Position numbers and translations under genes: made by a program. A model generated the notes under the pieces. That model was given only the letters and a program-made list of their open reading frames with translations. It was not told where the DNA came from and ran no database searches. From Deinococcus sp. KNUC1210 (GTDB lineage: Bacteria > Deinococcota > Deinococci > Deinococcales > Deinococcaceae), in NCBI RefSeq assembly GCF_022344005.1, contig NZ_CP092195.1:8887-72886 (forward strand): a DNA stretch of 64,000 bases, written 5' to 3'. The number at the start of each line of letters is the position of its first letter. The first letter of the stretch is position 1. Of the stretch, positions 26,533 through 35,273 are shown piece by piece.

Positions 26533-28377
26533 ATGCCCTCCACCCCAACTCCATTCGTCTCTGCCACTGTGACGGCACAGCACTTGCGTCATACCGTCAC
26601 GCTGCTGGCGGTCAACGTGCCGCAAGCGCTGTCGGACTATCATCCTGATCTGCTGGGTGATCCATCCAGCTGGATGATCGCCACGCTGCGGCCGCTGGCC
26701 AAGCTGCTGTCGTCCCGCTGCTGGTCGCCGCAGCCGGCGATTCAGGCGTACAAGCTCAAAGGTCCGACTTCGCAGCGTCCGACCTTCATTCCCGCGGGGC
26801 GAAATGAGCTGCTGGTGTTCGGCCTGCTGGCGCAGCGCCTGCAGGCCCGGCTTCTTCAGGAGCGCCGGGCGTTGTACGGCTCGGCATTGTTCAGCAACAT
26901 CCCAGTTGCAGAGGGGCAGCCCCTGTTGTCCCGGCCCTACGTCGAAGGCCTGACAGGGGTCAATGCCGTCATCCAGCAGCACCTCGAGGTGGCACCGGTG
27001 GTGCTCTCGCTCGACATCCGCGGGTTCTTCGACGAAATCGACCACGGCGCGCTGCTCAAGGTGATCGGCAGCCAGGGCCTGCTCGGTGCCGAGGAACTGT
27101 GGATGCTGGAGCAGGTGCTCGACAGTTTTGCCGGCCGCTGCGACCCGCCGCTGCACCGTGGGCTTCCGCAGTCGTACTTCGAGCTGAGCGCCCCGTTCGC
27201 CGAGGTGTTCCTCCACTCGCTCGACCTCGCCCTGACGGCGCGTGAGGACCTGCACTACTGCCGCTACGTCGATGATCTCAGACTGTTCCTGAAAACCCCA
27301 GGTGACAGCGGGGACCAAGTTCAGCGCCAGGTCCAGGCGCTGACAGCGGACGTCAGCCGTATTCTGACGCCGCTGGGACTGGGCCTGAACCTGGACAAGC
27401 AGGTGCTGTACGACGCCCGCACGCAGTCGCCGGAAGAGATTCCGTTGATTGGTGGTCCGGCAGCACGCCGCCTCCCCTCTGAAGTGCTGCGGCTCGCCGG
27501 TCTGGCGCACGGACATCCCCAAGCCGCTGACCTGCAGGTGGCGCTGCGGGAGCTGTGGGACGCCCGGGGACGCCTGCAGCCGAATCGGCCGTTCGACAAG
27601 ACCGCCGCACGATTCTGCCTGGCCCGACTCGCCCCCACCGCTGGCCTCGTGGAAGACGTGCTTGAGCTGCTAAGCGACCAGCCGCAGCAATGCGACGCCG
27701 TGGCCTGGTTTTTTCAGCGCCTCCCCCAGGCGCAGGTTCCCTGGATTGCGCTCCGTGCCGCGCTGTCTGACCCTTTTCACGCGCCAGCAGGGCTGAAGCT
27801 GATTCGTGCTCTGGCGTCTGTCAAGACCATTGCCAGCGGGGATACCAGCCATCCAGCGTGCGCGTGGCTCGAACAGCTCGGGCAGCACGGGGATGCTGGC
27901 CTGCGCTGGCAAATCGGGGAGTTCAGGGCGCACGCGCGGCGACGCTGGAATGAAGAGAGAGCACCGTCGTCTGCCGAGGTGAGCTGGCAGAACCTTGCGC
28001 CGCTGCTGGCCGAGCACCTGGCCCTGCCGCGGCACACCTTCCACCACGTGACACTTGACCTGACGGGCGATGTCGCCTGCCGCGTACAGCGGTTGATCTG
28101 TGGGATGAATGTCTCTCACGCCCGGCAGTCATACCGCTACGTCTGGTCTGCTGTTCAACTGTGTGACCTGTTGCCGGAACTGCTGGGCAGTGCAAGGGAC
28201 GGCTGCTGGGACCGGGCAACCGCCCTGCGAGCGGGAGCGTACCAGACGCGCGCCGAATGGCGAACCGCGGCGTCGCAGGCCGTGGGCGACACCTGGGAGC
28301 TGCTGCTGGAGCGGGCGCTTCAGCAAGTCATCTGGACGCACGGGCAGAGCGGGACCACGCCCCCGCTCGTCGCCTGA
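26533..28377 (+). CDS. Reverse transcriptase of unassigned group (candidate antiviral RT)
   Basis: A 614-residue protein with RT palm motifs: LSLDIRGFFDEID (motif A, Asp161), RGLPQSYFELSAPFAEVF (motif B) and YCRYVDDLRLFL (motif C, YVDD at 245-248), then GLGLNLDKQVLY. All catalytic Asp residues are present. Residues from about 290 on (320 residues) form an unrecognised helical region with no maturase, HNH or integrase signature, so it is not a group II intron RT. This layout matches the unknown-group and Abi-like RTs, many of which are phage-defence proteins. The 26533 ATG has no strong ribosome site. Confidence 0.85.
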   Translation: MPSTPTPFVSATVTAQHLRHTVTLLAVNVPQALSDYHPDLLGDPSSWMIATLRPLAKLLSSRCWSPQPAIQAYKLKGPTSQRPTFIPAGRNELLVFGLLAQRLQARLLQERRALYGSALFSNIPVAEGQPLLSRPYVEGLTGVNAVIQQHLEVAPVVLSLDIRGFFDEIDHGALLKVIGSQGLLGAEELWMLEQVLDSFAGRCDPPLHRGLPQSYFELSAPFAEVFLHSLDLALTAREDLHYCRYVDDLRLFLKTPGDSGDQVQRQVQALTADVSRILTPLGLGLNLDKQVLYDARTQSPEEIPLIGGPAARRLPSEVLRLAGLAHGHPQAADLQVALRELWDARGRLQPNRPFDKTAARFCLARLAPTAGLVEDVLELLSDQPQQCDAVAWFFQRLPQAQVPWIALRAALSDPFHAPAGLKLIRALASVKTIASGDTSHPACAWLEQLGQHGDAGLRWQIGEFRAHARRRWNEERAPSSAEVSWQNLAPLLAEHLALPRHTFHHVTLDLTGDVACRVQRLICGMNVSHARQSYRYVWSAVQLCDLLPELLGSARDGCWDRATALRAGAYQTRAEWRTAASQAVGDTWELLLERALQQVIWTHGQSGTTPPLVA

Positions 28378-28690
28378 TCAGACTGGGCCTGACGGCGCGC
28401 GGGTAGCGAGGTACCTGCTGGAAAAGAAATCGTCCTCAGCGCTGATCCTGGGGCGAGATTCGCTTCCGGTGACCGTCACGCGGAAAGCTCCTTTCAAGGC
28501 AACCATAGTTCTCTAGGGCAGTCGTCGAGACTCGTGCAGTCACGTTTCACAGCAGTGCATTCACAGCCGGGCAGAAACCCTGCGAGTATACCTGGCCTGC
28601 AGCAACAGTATCTGGCGGCCCTGTGTGGATCAGCGCGGCGAGCGTCACGGTGCGGGAGGCAGCGAATTCGACCGTGCAGTGACTGAGGCG
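28378..28690. other. Intergenic region between convergent genes, nothing recognised
   Basis: About 310 bp between the RT stop and the stop of the DUF2384 gene. No gene, terminator with T-run or repeat was seen. Confidence 0.4.
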
Positions 28691-29017
28691 TCAAGTGGGC
28701 ATTCCGGTTTTCGCCATCAGCAGCAATTTCTCAAGGGCAACAGTGTCACCGCGTAGCAGATATGACATGGGCGTCTGCGCGGCGAGAACAGGGTTCGCCG
28801 CACGCAGCCACAGGCGGGCCATCTCAGGCGAGCCGAACATGTCACGCAGCTGAAGCGCCAGGTCGTCCAGCGCCTGCAGCTTCAGTTGCAGACCGTCACC
28901 GGTCGGGTCGTGGGCCAGGGTGCTTACGTCCTGGCTCAGCGCCTGCGCCAGCTCGTGCGCGGTCAGCCCGAGCGTCCGGGCAAGCAGCAGGGCATCGGGC
29001 TTTTCATGGTCAGTCAT
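28691..29017 (-). CDS. MbcA/ParS/Xre-type antitoxin (DUF2384)
   Basis: The C-terminal half (MFGSPEMARLWLRAANPVLA to LEKLLLMAKTGMPT) is the toxin-binding domain of MbcA/ParS antitoxins; the N-terminal half has a helix-turn-helix-like region. The ATG at 29017 is preferred because GGAGGAG precedes it; an in-frame ATG at 29053 overlaps the upstream stop and is the alternative. DUF2384 proteins usually pair with RES-domain toxins encoded downstream. Here the coupled neighbour is upstream and is not RES-like. Confidence 0.72.
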   Translation of the reverse strand: MTDHEKPDALLLARTLGLTAHELAQALSQDVSTLAHDPTGDGLQLKLQALDDLALQLRDMFGSPEMARLWLRAANPVLAAQTPMSYLLRGDTVALEKLLLMAKTGMPT

Positions 29018-29052
29018 CTGCTCCTCCTGCTCTTTCCTGGATTTCGTCGCCA

Positions 29053-29418
29053 TCAGTCCAGCTCTTCGAATGCCTCCACCAGCTCCACAGGACAGAGCAC
29101 CAGAACGCGTCTTGAACGATCACGCGGCGGTACAGCATGCACGGCCAGCGCGCCGCCGGCGGCGGTCACGCCGATCCGGCCAATATCCGCGTGCGAGGTG
29201 AGCAGCCAACGTGCAGGACGGCCTGCAGACCACGCGGGCGTGCTCATTCCGGCGGCGTCTGTGACGGGTTTCAGGGTGCGCTCAATCCGGTCACGCCACA
29301 TGGTGTGCATACCAGCGTACAGGCAGACAGCCTCATCAAGAAGTCCACGTTCTTCGGCGATTGTTGCGCTCAGAGCAGCAGTGACTTCGTCAAGGACTGC
29401 GGCGAGATCAGGGGTCAT
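29053..29418 (-). CDS. Hypothetical protein paired with DUF2384 antitoxin
   Basis: A 121-residue protein with a GGAGG site 8 nt before its ATG. It is not recognised. The N-terminal half is helical; the C-terminal half (WLLTSHADIGRIGVTAAGGA to RRVLVLCPVELVEAFEEL) is beta-rich. Its stop touches the first possible start of the DUF2384 gene, so the two form a unit. It may be the toxin or a second DNA-binding partner; there are no catalytic residues to decide. Confidence 0.5.
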   Translation of the reverse strand: MTPDLAAVLDEVTAALSATIAEERGLLDEAVCLYAGMHTMWRDRIERTLKPVTDAAGMSTPAWSAGRPARWLLTSHADIGRIGVTAAGGALAVHAVPPRDRSRRVLVLCPVELVEAFEELD

Positions 29419-29525
29419 AGGGGCACCTCCGGGCGGGAACGACGATCGTTGCTGAGGACGCTGTTTGACTTCAAACGGACCAACGCTGCCGAAGTGAACT
29501 TTCCCTGAATCCAGTCTCGCACCAT

Positions 29526-29553
29526 AGGTTACCTAATCTGTATTAGGTAACCT
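29526..29553. promoter_or_regulatory. 12-4-12 inverted repeat, candidate operator
   Basis: AGGTTACCTAAT and ATTAGGTAACCT flank CTGT in an AT-rich patch about 110 bp upstream of the 29418 start. Toxin-antitoxin modules are commonly autoregulated through such perfect repeats, so this is a candidate operator for the DUF2384 pair. Confidence 0.55.
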
Positions 29554-29648
29554 GAAAACAGCTTACTCGGCCAATCCCAGCCAACGAGCAACCGATCCCC
29601 ATCGCTCACTCCTAGCTCTGAAAACACCTCCATTGAACGTAGCGCCCG

Positions 29649-30470
29649 TCACCCATGTTCCGCCTTCCAGCGTTGATTCAGTTCTTCCTGCCGAATGTGG
29701 TAGATAGCATCCGGGATTAATGGTGCTGACGCCCGGGCCACGTGATAGTTGGCGTACAACCGCAGCGCTTCGAGTGCGTCTATATCCGACTGTTTCAACA
29801 GGCGTTCAGCTGCTGCCTCCGCCGCTTCGGCGGCCCGCTGCATCCGCTGGTACCCAAAGTACAGTTTCAGCAGACCCAGGGAGAACGCCAGGTTCAGCAG
29901 TCCGCTCGCCAGCTTGACGGTCTGAAACGGCGATCCGGCCGAGCTCACCTGCGCAAGCACCATCAGGATGAACATCAGTGTCAGGAGAACCAACGCGATC
30001 ACGCCTCCGACCACCAGGTTCCCCATCCAGCGGTGTAGTTCCGCAGACCACCAAGCCTGCTCTACCAGGTTCTCCATCGCCCGCCGGGCACTCAGTGGAG
30101 CTTCACTCGCAAAGTACAGCGTGGTTTCCTGAAGGCGCGGCTCGCGAGCGCCGAGCCGACGCCGCTCAGCACTGGACATGACCCAGCCGAAGCCCTTCCA
30201 GAAGTCGACTTTCCGGAGCAGCCCTTCCGCTTCACCCTTCTGGTGGTCTGAGCTCAGGCCCAATCCTTCGGCAACCAGCGAGAAGAAAAACAGCGCCACG
30301 ACAAGTTGCAGGCTCCAGGCACCAGTGACAAACGTGCCGAGCAGGCCCAACAGCAGCACCAGCAACCGCAACACCAGCGCCCAGAAGAATAGACGCTTGG
30401 CCCACTGAAAGCGGACTCTGGACTCACTCTGCGCCCGGTCAGCCTCTGGCAACGCCGAAAGCTCAGTCAC
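29649..30470 (-). CDS. CBASS effector, S-4TM (SMODS-associated four-helix membrane) protein
   Basis: A 273-residue protein from a GTG that overlaps the CD-NTase stop (GTGA). Four membrane helices occur as two pairs, about 27-48 and 52-70, then 151-174 and 183-205. The cytoplasmic segment between the pairs holds ETTLYFASEAPLSARRAMEN, typical of the S-4TM family. In CBASS, the cyclic nucleotide made on infection would open or assemble this protein and break the inner membrane, killing the cell before phage release. Assignment rests on topology and operon partner. Confidence 0.78.
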   Translation of the reverse strand: MTELSALPEADRAQSESRVRFQWAKRLFFWALVLRLLVLLLGLLGTFVTGAWSLQLVVALFFFSLVAEGLGLSSDHQKGEAEGLLRKVDFWKGFGWVMSSAERRRLGAREPRLQETTLYFASEAPLSARRAMENLVEQAWWSAELHRWMGNLVVGGVIALVLLTLMFILMVLAQVSSAGSPFQTVKLASGLLNLAFSLGLLKLYFGYQRMQRAAEAAEAAAERLLKQSDIDALEALRLYANYHVARASAPLIPDAIYHIRQEELNQRWKAEHG

Positions 30471-31489
30471 CGGGGCTGCCAGGCCGGAAAGTTCGCTCCA
30501 AACACGCGCCGAATGTGGATCAGGGCCTCCTGTGGCGACGACGTATGCGTCTGCGCGGCGGCACGCAGGGCCTTGGCGGCCAACATCGCGGCCTGCGAAA
30601 CACTCTGGCGTTGCTGCCAAGTGAGAGAGGTATCGATGGGCCCCCCGAGCCGCTTGGGATCCGGAAACGGGCGCGTCACCCGGTTGGCCAGACCCGCAAA
30701 GGCGTAGTGCAGCATCTCCGCAGTGTGATCGGGCTGGAACACCTGGCCACCAAGCACCTCGGCCATGATCGCCTCGACGTGGTATGAACCCAGCCGGGGC
30801 TGAGTTGGACGCCGGTTCCAGTATTTCACCAGCCGTGTCAGGGCGAGCTGCCCCTTCAGCTTCTGACTGACCTGCCGGGTGAGGAGCGCGTCCTGCCGAG
30901 GATCGGTTTTCATCCAGCCAGCCTTCCCGTCGGGAATTAGATAGTGTTCGGTCTTGCCCTGACGGTCTTTCACTGCGAAGGCCGGAACGAGATCAAAGCT
31001 CCAGGGATGCCGGACAGGCCGCAACACCAAGGCTTGACCGTTGCGTGCGCGCGGCGTCGCCTGATACTGAGGAATGTGGCTGAGGTACCGCCCCAGGGCG
31101 TTGACCACTACGGTGGAGTTCAGGTGATTATCCGAGGTGAGGAAAATGGCGGGCCACACCGAGCGGTCCGCCTGCAGCCGAGACGAACCGCCGAAGATTG
31201 ACCATGGGAGTGTCAGGCCGTCCGCGCGCAGTTCCACCAGCAGGTCAATATCGTCCAGCGGCTGGATCTTGGTGCGACGGGCGAACGAGCCGAAGGGATA
31301 GACGCTCCCGGTCAGCCTCGGCACGTGCCCAGGGTCACGCATGCCCGACAGTGCCTGGATTAGGAAATCACGGCTGCTGCGGGCGATCTGAACCTGCTGG
31401 CTGGGAAGATCCACGTACGTGGCAGCGAAACGCTTGAAGGCCCCTTCGAGCGTCAGGATGCGGGTCGTTGCAGGAGAGGACGAGGTCAT
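30467..31489 (-). CDS. CBASS cyclic oligonucleotide synthase (CD-NTase, SMODS)
   Basis: A 340-residue nucleotidyltransferase. The signature TGSVYPFGSF is followed by PLDDIDLLVEL, giving the catalytic DxD (Asp80, Asp82), and HPWSFDLVPAF supplies the third acid (Asp166). This is the cGAS/DncV-like fold that makes cyclic di- or trinucleotides when phage infects. There are no Cap2/Cap3 (E1/E2, JAB) or HORMA/TRIP13 genes, so it is a minimal type I system with the S-4TM effector. The nucleotide product cannot be read from sequence. Confidence 0.85.
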   Translation of the reverse strand: MTSSSPATTRILTLEGAFKRFAATYVDLPSQQVQIARSSRDFLIQALSGMRDPGHVPRLTGSVYPFGSFARRTKIQPLDDIDLLVELRADGLTLPWSIFGGSSRLQADRSVWPAIFLTSDNHLNSTVVVNALGRYLSHIPQYQATPRARNGQALVLRPVRHPWSFDLVPAFAVKDRQGKTEHYLIPDGKAGWMKTDPRQDALLTRQVSQKLKGQLALTRLVKYWNRRPTQPRLGSYHVEAIMAEVLGGQVFQPDHTAEMLHYAFAGLANRVTRPFPDPKRLGGPIDTSLTWQQRQSVSQAAMLAAKALRAAAQTHTSSPQEALIHIRRVFGANFPAWQPR

Positions 31490-31993
31490 TCGCTCCAGTA
31501 TAAATGCTTCAGCGAGAATTTACTGACAACGTACTTCTGAGCATCAGGCTGAGGGAATGCTCCAGGATTTTCAAGGCATGGCTCACGAACTCTCAGGACG
31601 ATCTCAGGGAAAGACCCAGGCTGGCGCAGCAGCACCGCCTGGAAAGAGTCGTGCGCTTCACAGCGCGGCAAGCGCAGACTACCAACACGGCGCAGCTGCC
31701 TCACCAGACAGAAGTATCCAGGCCGCCCACAATCCCCGAATCTTGTACAAACCAAAAAAGCGAGTTGGCTGGGAGAATTTTGTTTACAACAGTCTTCATC
31801 TGCGATCTATCGACGTCTTACCGGACTTCTCCCCTGTGTTCCGAACCTCACCGGATAGAGCATGATGATAGACATGGTCAACCTGGTCGACAGCTTGTAC
31901 TTCCGCCGGCTGCTCTCATTCGTGTTGATCGTCGCACCGTCATCCTTGGATCTGAACTTTCCCTTGGTCACTCGGATTATTCAGAGACTGCCC
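31490..31993. other. Intergenic region upstream of CBASS
   Basis: About 500 bp, less GC-rich than its surroundings, probably holding the CBASS promoter. A minus-strand frame ending at 31486 overlaps the CD-NTase start by 4 bp but does not look like a protein and was not called. Confidence 0.4.
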
Positions 31994-32183
31994 TCATTGG
32001 ACGATGATGTTCAGAGGCTCTTCCATCACTTGTCTCCCCTGCTCGTCCTGGTGCTCCAGTTCGACGGTCATCAGCAGCGACTCAGCTATCGATGGCACCC
32101 GCTTCGTCAGATACAGCGCGCGTCAAAGGGACTTCCGCGGTTTCAAGTGCAGGCAACACCCGCCCGTCTACCCGTCCCTTCAT
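31994..32183 (-). pseudogene. Small hypothetical protein, frameshifted or remnant
   Basis: MKGRVDGRVLPALETAEVPL from 32183 continues, after removing one base near 32110, into LYLTKRVPSIAESLLMTVEL and ends PLNIIVQ at 31994 (about 62 residues). The text is protein-like with alternating beta pattern. Its start is only 16 bp from the divergent recombinase start, leaving little room for promoters, so it may be a truncated remnant at an integration edge. Confidence 0.35.
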
Positions 32184-32199
32184 ACCCGAGACGTTGAGG

Positions 32200-33183
32200 A
32201 TGGCCACCAGCAGCCTGGACATCGTCGCCGCCCACCTGAGTCTGGTCGGCCGGGCCGACCGCATCGCGCGCCTTGACCCGGACGAGCTGCGCCGCCGCGC
32301 GGTGGTCGCTTGCCGCGACGCCGACGAAGCGGAGCTGTGGGCTATCACCGAGGCTTTCCTGATCACCCGTGGCCGCAAGGGTGCACGGGTGAGTGTGCGC
32401 ACCCTGGAAACGTATCAGGATTCGCTGCAGACCTTCGTCCGCTGGGCGTTGCCTGCCGGCGTGTCGCTGCTACGCCCTCGAGCGGCCGAGGGCTTCTCCT
32501 TCGTGCGCCATCTCGAAGACCTCAAACTGATGCCATCGAGCGTGCAGGTACGGTTGTCCGGCGCGCGCACGCTGTATGCCGCGCTGCGCTGGGCCGGGGC
32601 CACCGACGCCAATCCGTTTGCCGACGTCAAGGCGGCGCGCGATCCCCGGGCGAGCCACGAGAAGCGCGGGCCATACACCGACGCCGAGGTCAAGACATTG
32701 TTGGCCGCCGCGGATCCGCAGGAAGCGGTGGTGGTGCTGCTGGCAGCGGATTCTGGTCTGCGCAACACCGAGATGACCGATGTGCGACGCAGTGACCTGC
32801 GCCTGGACGAGGAGCACCCCCACGTGCAGGTGCGCGGCAAGGGTCGCGGCGGGTGGTCGGAGAGCGCGCCACTTTCCGGACGGGGCGTTGCCGCCATCAA
32901 ACACTGGCTGGCATTAGCTCCAGCGGACGAGGAGTATCTGCTGACGTGGCGCACCCGCAAGTCGACCCGCCTGCGGCTGCTGCATCTGTGCGAGCGCGCT
33001 GGCGTGCGCTACGAGGGCCGCGAGGTGCACGGCCTGCGCCACACCGCCGGGACGCGCACGTACCAGGAAACCGGTGACATCATGGAGGCCAAGGATCTGC
33101 TGCGGCACCGCGACATCACCAGCACCCAGGTCTACGTCCAGTATGCCCGGAGAGGCAAGAAGGCCGCCAACAGGGATTGGTAG
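32200..33183 (+). CDS. Tyrosine recombinase/integrase (XerC/D-like)
   Basis: A 327-residue recombinase. Catalytic residues: Arg188 (DSGLRNTEM), Lys214 (VRGKGRGGW), His277 and Arg280 (VHGLRHTAG), His303 (LRHRDITSTQ) and Tyr312 (VYVQY). The N-terminal SAM-like core-binding domain is present (about residues 50-140). The ATG at 32200 was chosen; the frame is open to 32092 but that part is low-complexity. It lies at the edge of the defence island beside the replication block, so it may resolve plasmid dimers or move the island. No attachment-site repeats were found. Confidence 0.87.
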   Translation: MATSSLDIVAAHLSLVGRADRIARLDPDELRRRAVVACRDADEAELWAITEAFLITRGRKGARVSVRTLETYQDSLQTFVRWALPAGVSLLRPRAAEGFSFVRHLEDLKLMPSSVQVRLSGARTLYAALRWAGATDANPFADVKAARDPRASHEKRGPYTDAEVKTLLAAADPQEAVVVLLAADSGLRNTEMTDVRRSDLRLDEEHPHVQVRGKGRGGWSESAPLSGRGVAAIKHWLALAPADEEYLLTWRTRKSTRLRLLHLCERAGVRYEGREVHGLRHTAGTRTYQETGDIMEAKDLLRHRDITSTQVYVQYARRGKKAANRDW

Positions 33184-33240
33184 TCTCAAGAAAAGTCTGG
33201 ACTTGCAGGATCAGGTACGGTTGAGGCAGCAGGAAGAGAT

Positions 33241-34668
33241 CTACGGGAGCGCACGAAGCTTTTCCAGCAATTCCGTGATGAACGTCTCGCCTTCAAGTCT
33301 CGCGAACGCTTTTACAGCGCCTTCGTGGACATCGTAAGCCTTCAGTTCTCCGGAACGGCAGGCACGGTCGAAGCGCGCAACATGGGCTCCAAGTTTTCGG
33401 CCGAGCAGCAGCTTTAATGCCGGCAGAAGCTTCTCGGCCTGTTCGGCCGGTGACAGATTCGCCACGGCCCGGGCTTCCTCTTCGAGACGTTCGCTCCAGC
33501 GGTCATCATCCTTCCGGGACGCAGCGCGCGCACCAGCATCTTTGATTCCTTCTGGATGAACGTACTTGCCCTCCGTGTCTTTCACCACGTCGGAGATAAA
33601 TCCGCCCCTGTTCCGGATGCCGCGCTGCCGCTTCAGGAGATCCTGAGCCAGGAGGAGTTGCCGCTCGACGTGAGGAGCAGCGATATCCGTTACCAGCCGG
33701 AACGCCTGAGGCCGCCCGACTCCTTCGAGCATCAGCCGCTCTGCCAACGCGAGTTGCGTCGGCGTCAGTGACAGAACCAGCTGCTGCGCGAACACGTAGC
33801 GAATCTGCTGGTTCTTGCCCCGGCCCAGGTACTCGACTTCTTTCAGGTAGCCCCGTTCAAGGAGCTCCTTGTGCGCAGGCCCGAGGGCCCGGCGGATCTT
33901 GTCCGGATCAAGGTTGACAATGCGGCAGACCCGCGCCCATTCCACGATGTTGACTTCAAACACCTGGTGCTCGGGCGTGCCCGTCGCCGCGTTGTACCGC
34001 CAGGCATCCAGCAGGCGGAACAGGCCACGGGTCGTGGGATAGTCCAACGAGTGCATGAACGCCAGGTCGATAGGTTTCAGATAGTTTGCCCGGACGCTGT
34101 CGGCAATGTCTGCTGGCAGTTTCAGGGCAAGCCGCGAGCGTTCGTTGAGTTTCCTGCTCGCCAGCTGATCAGCCTCACTCAGCTCTTCACGCCGCTCCAC
34201 GTCCTCGGCAAACGTGTCGAGGAAGCGAAAGGTGGTTCGCCTCAATCGGCGTTTGTCGTGATCCATCCATCCACTGACCCGGTAGGTAGTTCCCACGAGG
34301 CGCATCAGGCTTTCCTGAAGCCGGCCGAAGTTATAGCCGCTGTCATCCAGGCCACTCACCCGCAGCAGCTCGAACGCGCTGATCCGGACAGTGTTGTCTG
34401 CCGGGCGACCCTGGCTGATAAACAGGTTGATCAGGGCCACGCTGACATCGTTGTCGATCCCGTGCGGAACGCCCAGCTGACCTGGTCCAGTGCACTGGAT
34501 GTGTACCTGCCGACCACCAACATTGAACGAGTCCTCCCAGTCGAGGGTCGCAACCGGCAGACGCGTCTGAATACTGATGAGGGCCAGCTGGCCGACGTTC
34601 AGCTCGTCGAAACGCCTGATCGCGGTGACATCACCACCCTGCATTGGCTGTTGGACTCGCACCCTCAA
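33241..34668 (-). CDS. repA: Replication initiator protein (RepA type)
   Basis: A 475-residue protein with the layout of Deinococcus-type plasmid initiators: two winged-helix regions (around VSVALINLFISQG to LLRVSGLDDSGYNFGRLQ, and NIVEWARVCRIVNLDPDKIR) and an acidic helical C-terminus. It sits directly next to nine iterons, which it would bind to open the origin. Start MRVRVQQPMQGGDVTA; an internal Met eight residues on is an alternative. Identity rests on fold-like patterns and context, not a catalytic motif. Confidence 0.8.
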   Translation of the reverse strand: MRVRVQQPMQGGDVTAIRRFDELNVGQLALISIQTRLPVATLDWEDSFNVGGRQVHIQCTGPGQLGVPHGIDNDVSVALINLFISQGRPADNTVRISAFELLRVSGLDDSGYNFGRLQESLMRLVGTTYRVSGWMDHDKRRLRRTTFRFLDTFAEDVERREELSEADQLASRKLNERSRLALKLPADIADSVRANYLKPIDLAFMHSLDYPTTRGLFRLLDAWRYNAATGTPEHQVFEVNIVEWARVCRIVNLDPDKIRRALGPAHKELLERGYLKEVEYLGRGKNQQIRYVFAQQLVLSLTPTQLALAERLMLEGVGRPQAFRLVTDIAAPHVERQLLLAQDLLKRQRGIRNRGGFISDVVKDTEGKYVHPEGIKDAGARAASRKDDDRWSERLEEEARAVANLSPAEQAEKLLPALKLLLGRKLGAHVARFDRACRSGELKAYDVHEGAVKAFARLEGETFITELLEKLRALP

Positions 34669-34802
34669 AGTCTACACCGGGACATGTTCAGGCGCCGGAG
34701 ATTCTGTCTGTTGTTCTTTTAAAGATGTAAAAGATAAAAAGATCTGTTGACAACATCAGGGGCGCGAGCAAAACGTGTGCTGAACAGCATCGCGAACAGT
34801 TT
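34669..34802. other. AT-rich stretch at the origin, candidate unwinding element
   Basis: Around 34711-34752 the sequence is dominated by A and T (for example TTTTAAAGATGTAAAAGATA), in contrast to its surroundings, and lies between repA and the first iteron. This is the usual place for the DNA unwinding element. No clear DnaA box was found. Confidence 0.5.
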
Positions 34803-35262
34803 TCCCCCAAAGCTACCGGGGATTTCACCGGTTTTCCCCCAAAGCTACCGGGGATTTCACCGGTTTTCCCCCAAAGCTACCGGTATGCAAACAAAAAATC
34901 CCCCAAAGCTACCGGCTTCTTTCCCCCAAAGTTACCGGGGATTTTACGTGAACTCTCTACAGAAGCTGCTTCCCTGTGTATCGCTGTTCGAAGACCATTT
35001 TTCCTTTCCTGAACGGCGTTTTTCTGAGGATCGGCAGTCCAAGGCGGTTTTTAAGTCGGCAGATTTTCCCCCAAAGCTACCGGATATCAACATCGAAACC
35101 CCCCAAAGCTACCGGATGTAGCGTATCGGAGGTTCACCTGGCGCTTCCGACTATCTCGGTGCCGATCTGGTCGGTGTTCAGACATCTCCCCCGCTGGAAC
35201 CGGTTGCCTGTTTCCCCCAAAGTTACCGGAGCTGCTTTCAGGCTTTCCCCCAAAGTTACCGG
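34803..35262. repeat. Nine-iteron replication origin
   Basis: Nine direct copies of TCCCCCAAAGYTACCGG start at 34803, 34835, 34867, 34899, 34922, 35067, 35099, 35213 and 35246. The first four are exactly 32 bp apart and later pairs are 32-33 bp apart, close to three helical turns, so bound RepA would lie on one DNA face. Copies 5, 8 and 9 carry GTT instead of GCT in the middle; copy 7 has C instead of T at the first base. Confidence 0.93.
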
Positions 35263-35273
35263 TAGGGCGAATC

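Noticed and set aside
31486..31755. 89-codon minus-strand frame overlapping the CD-NTase start
   Set aside because: The 4-bp overlap is attractive, but it needs a TTG start and neither composition nor pattern looks like a protein.
32092..32199. Longer recombinase N-terminus
   Set aside because: The extra 36 residues are Ser/Thr/Pro-rich and unlike the family.
34803..35262. Regularly spaced repeats as a CRISPR array
   Set aside because: The units are only 17 bp, spacers are 6-16 bp or missing, and the repeats lie next to repA and parB, so they are iterons.
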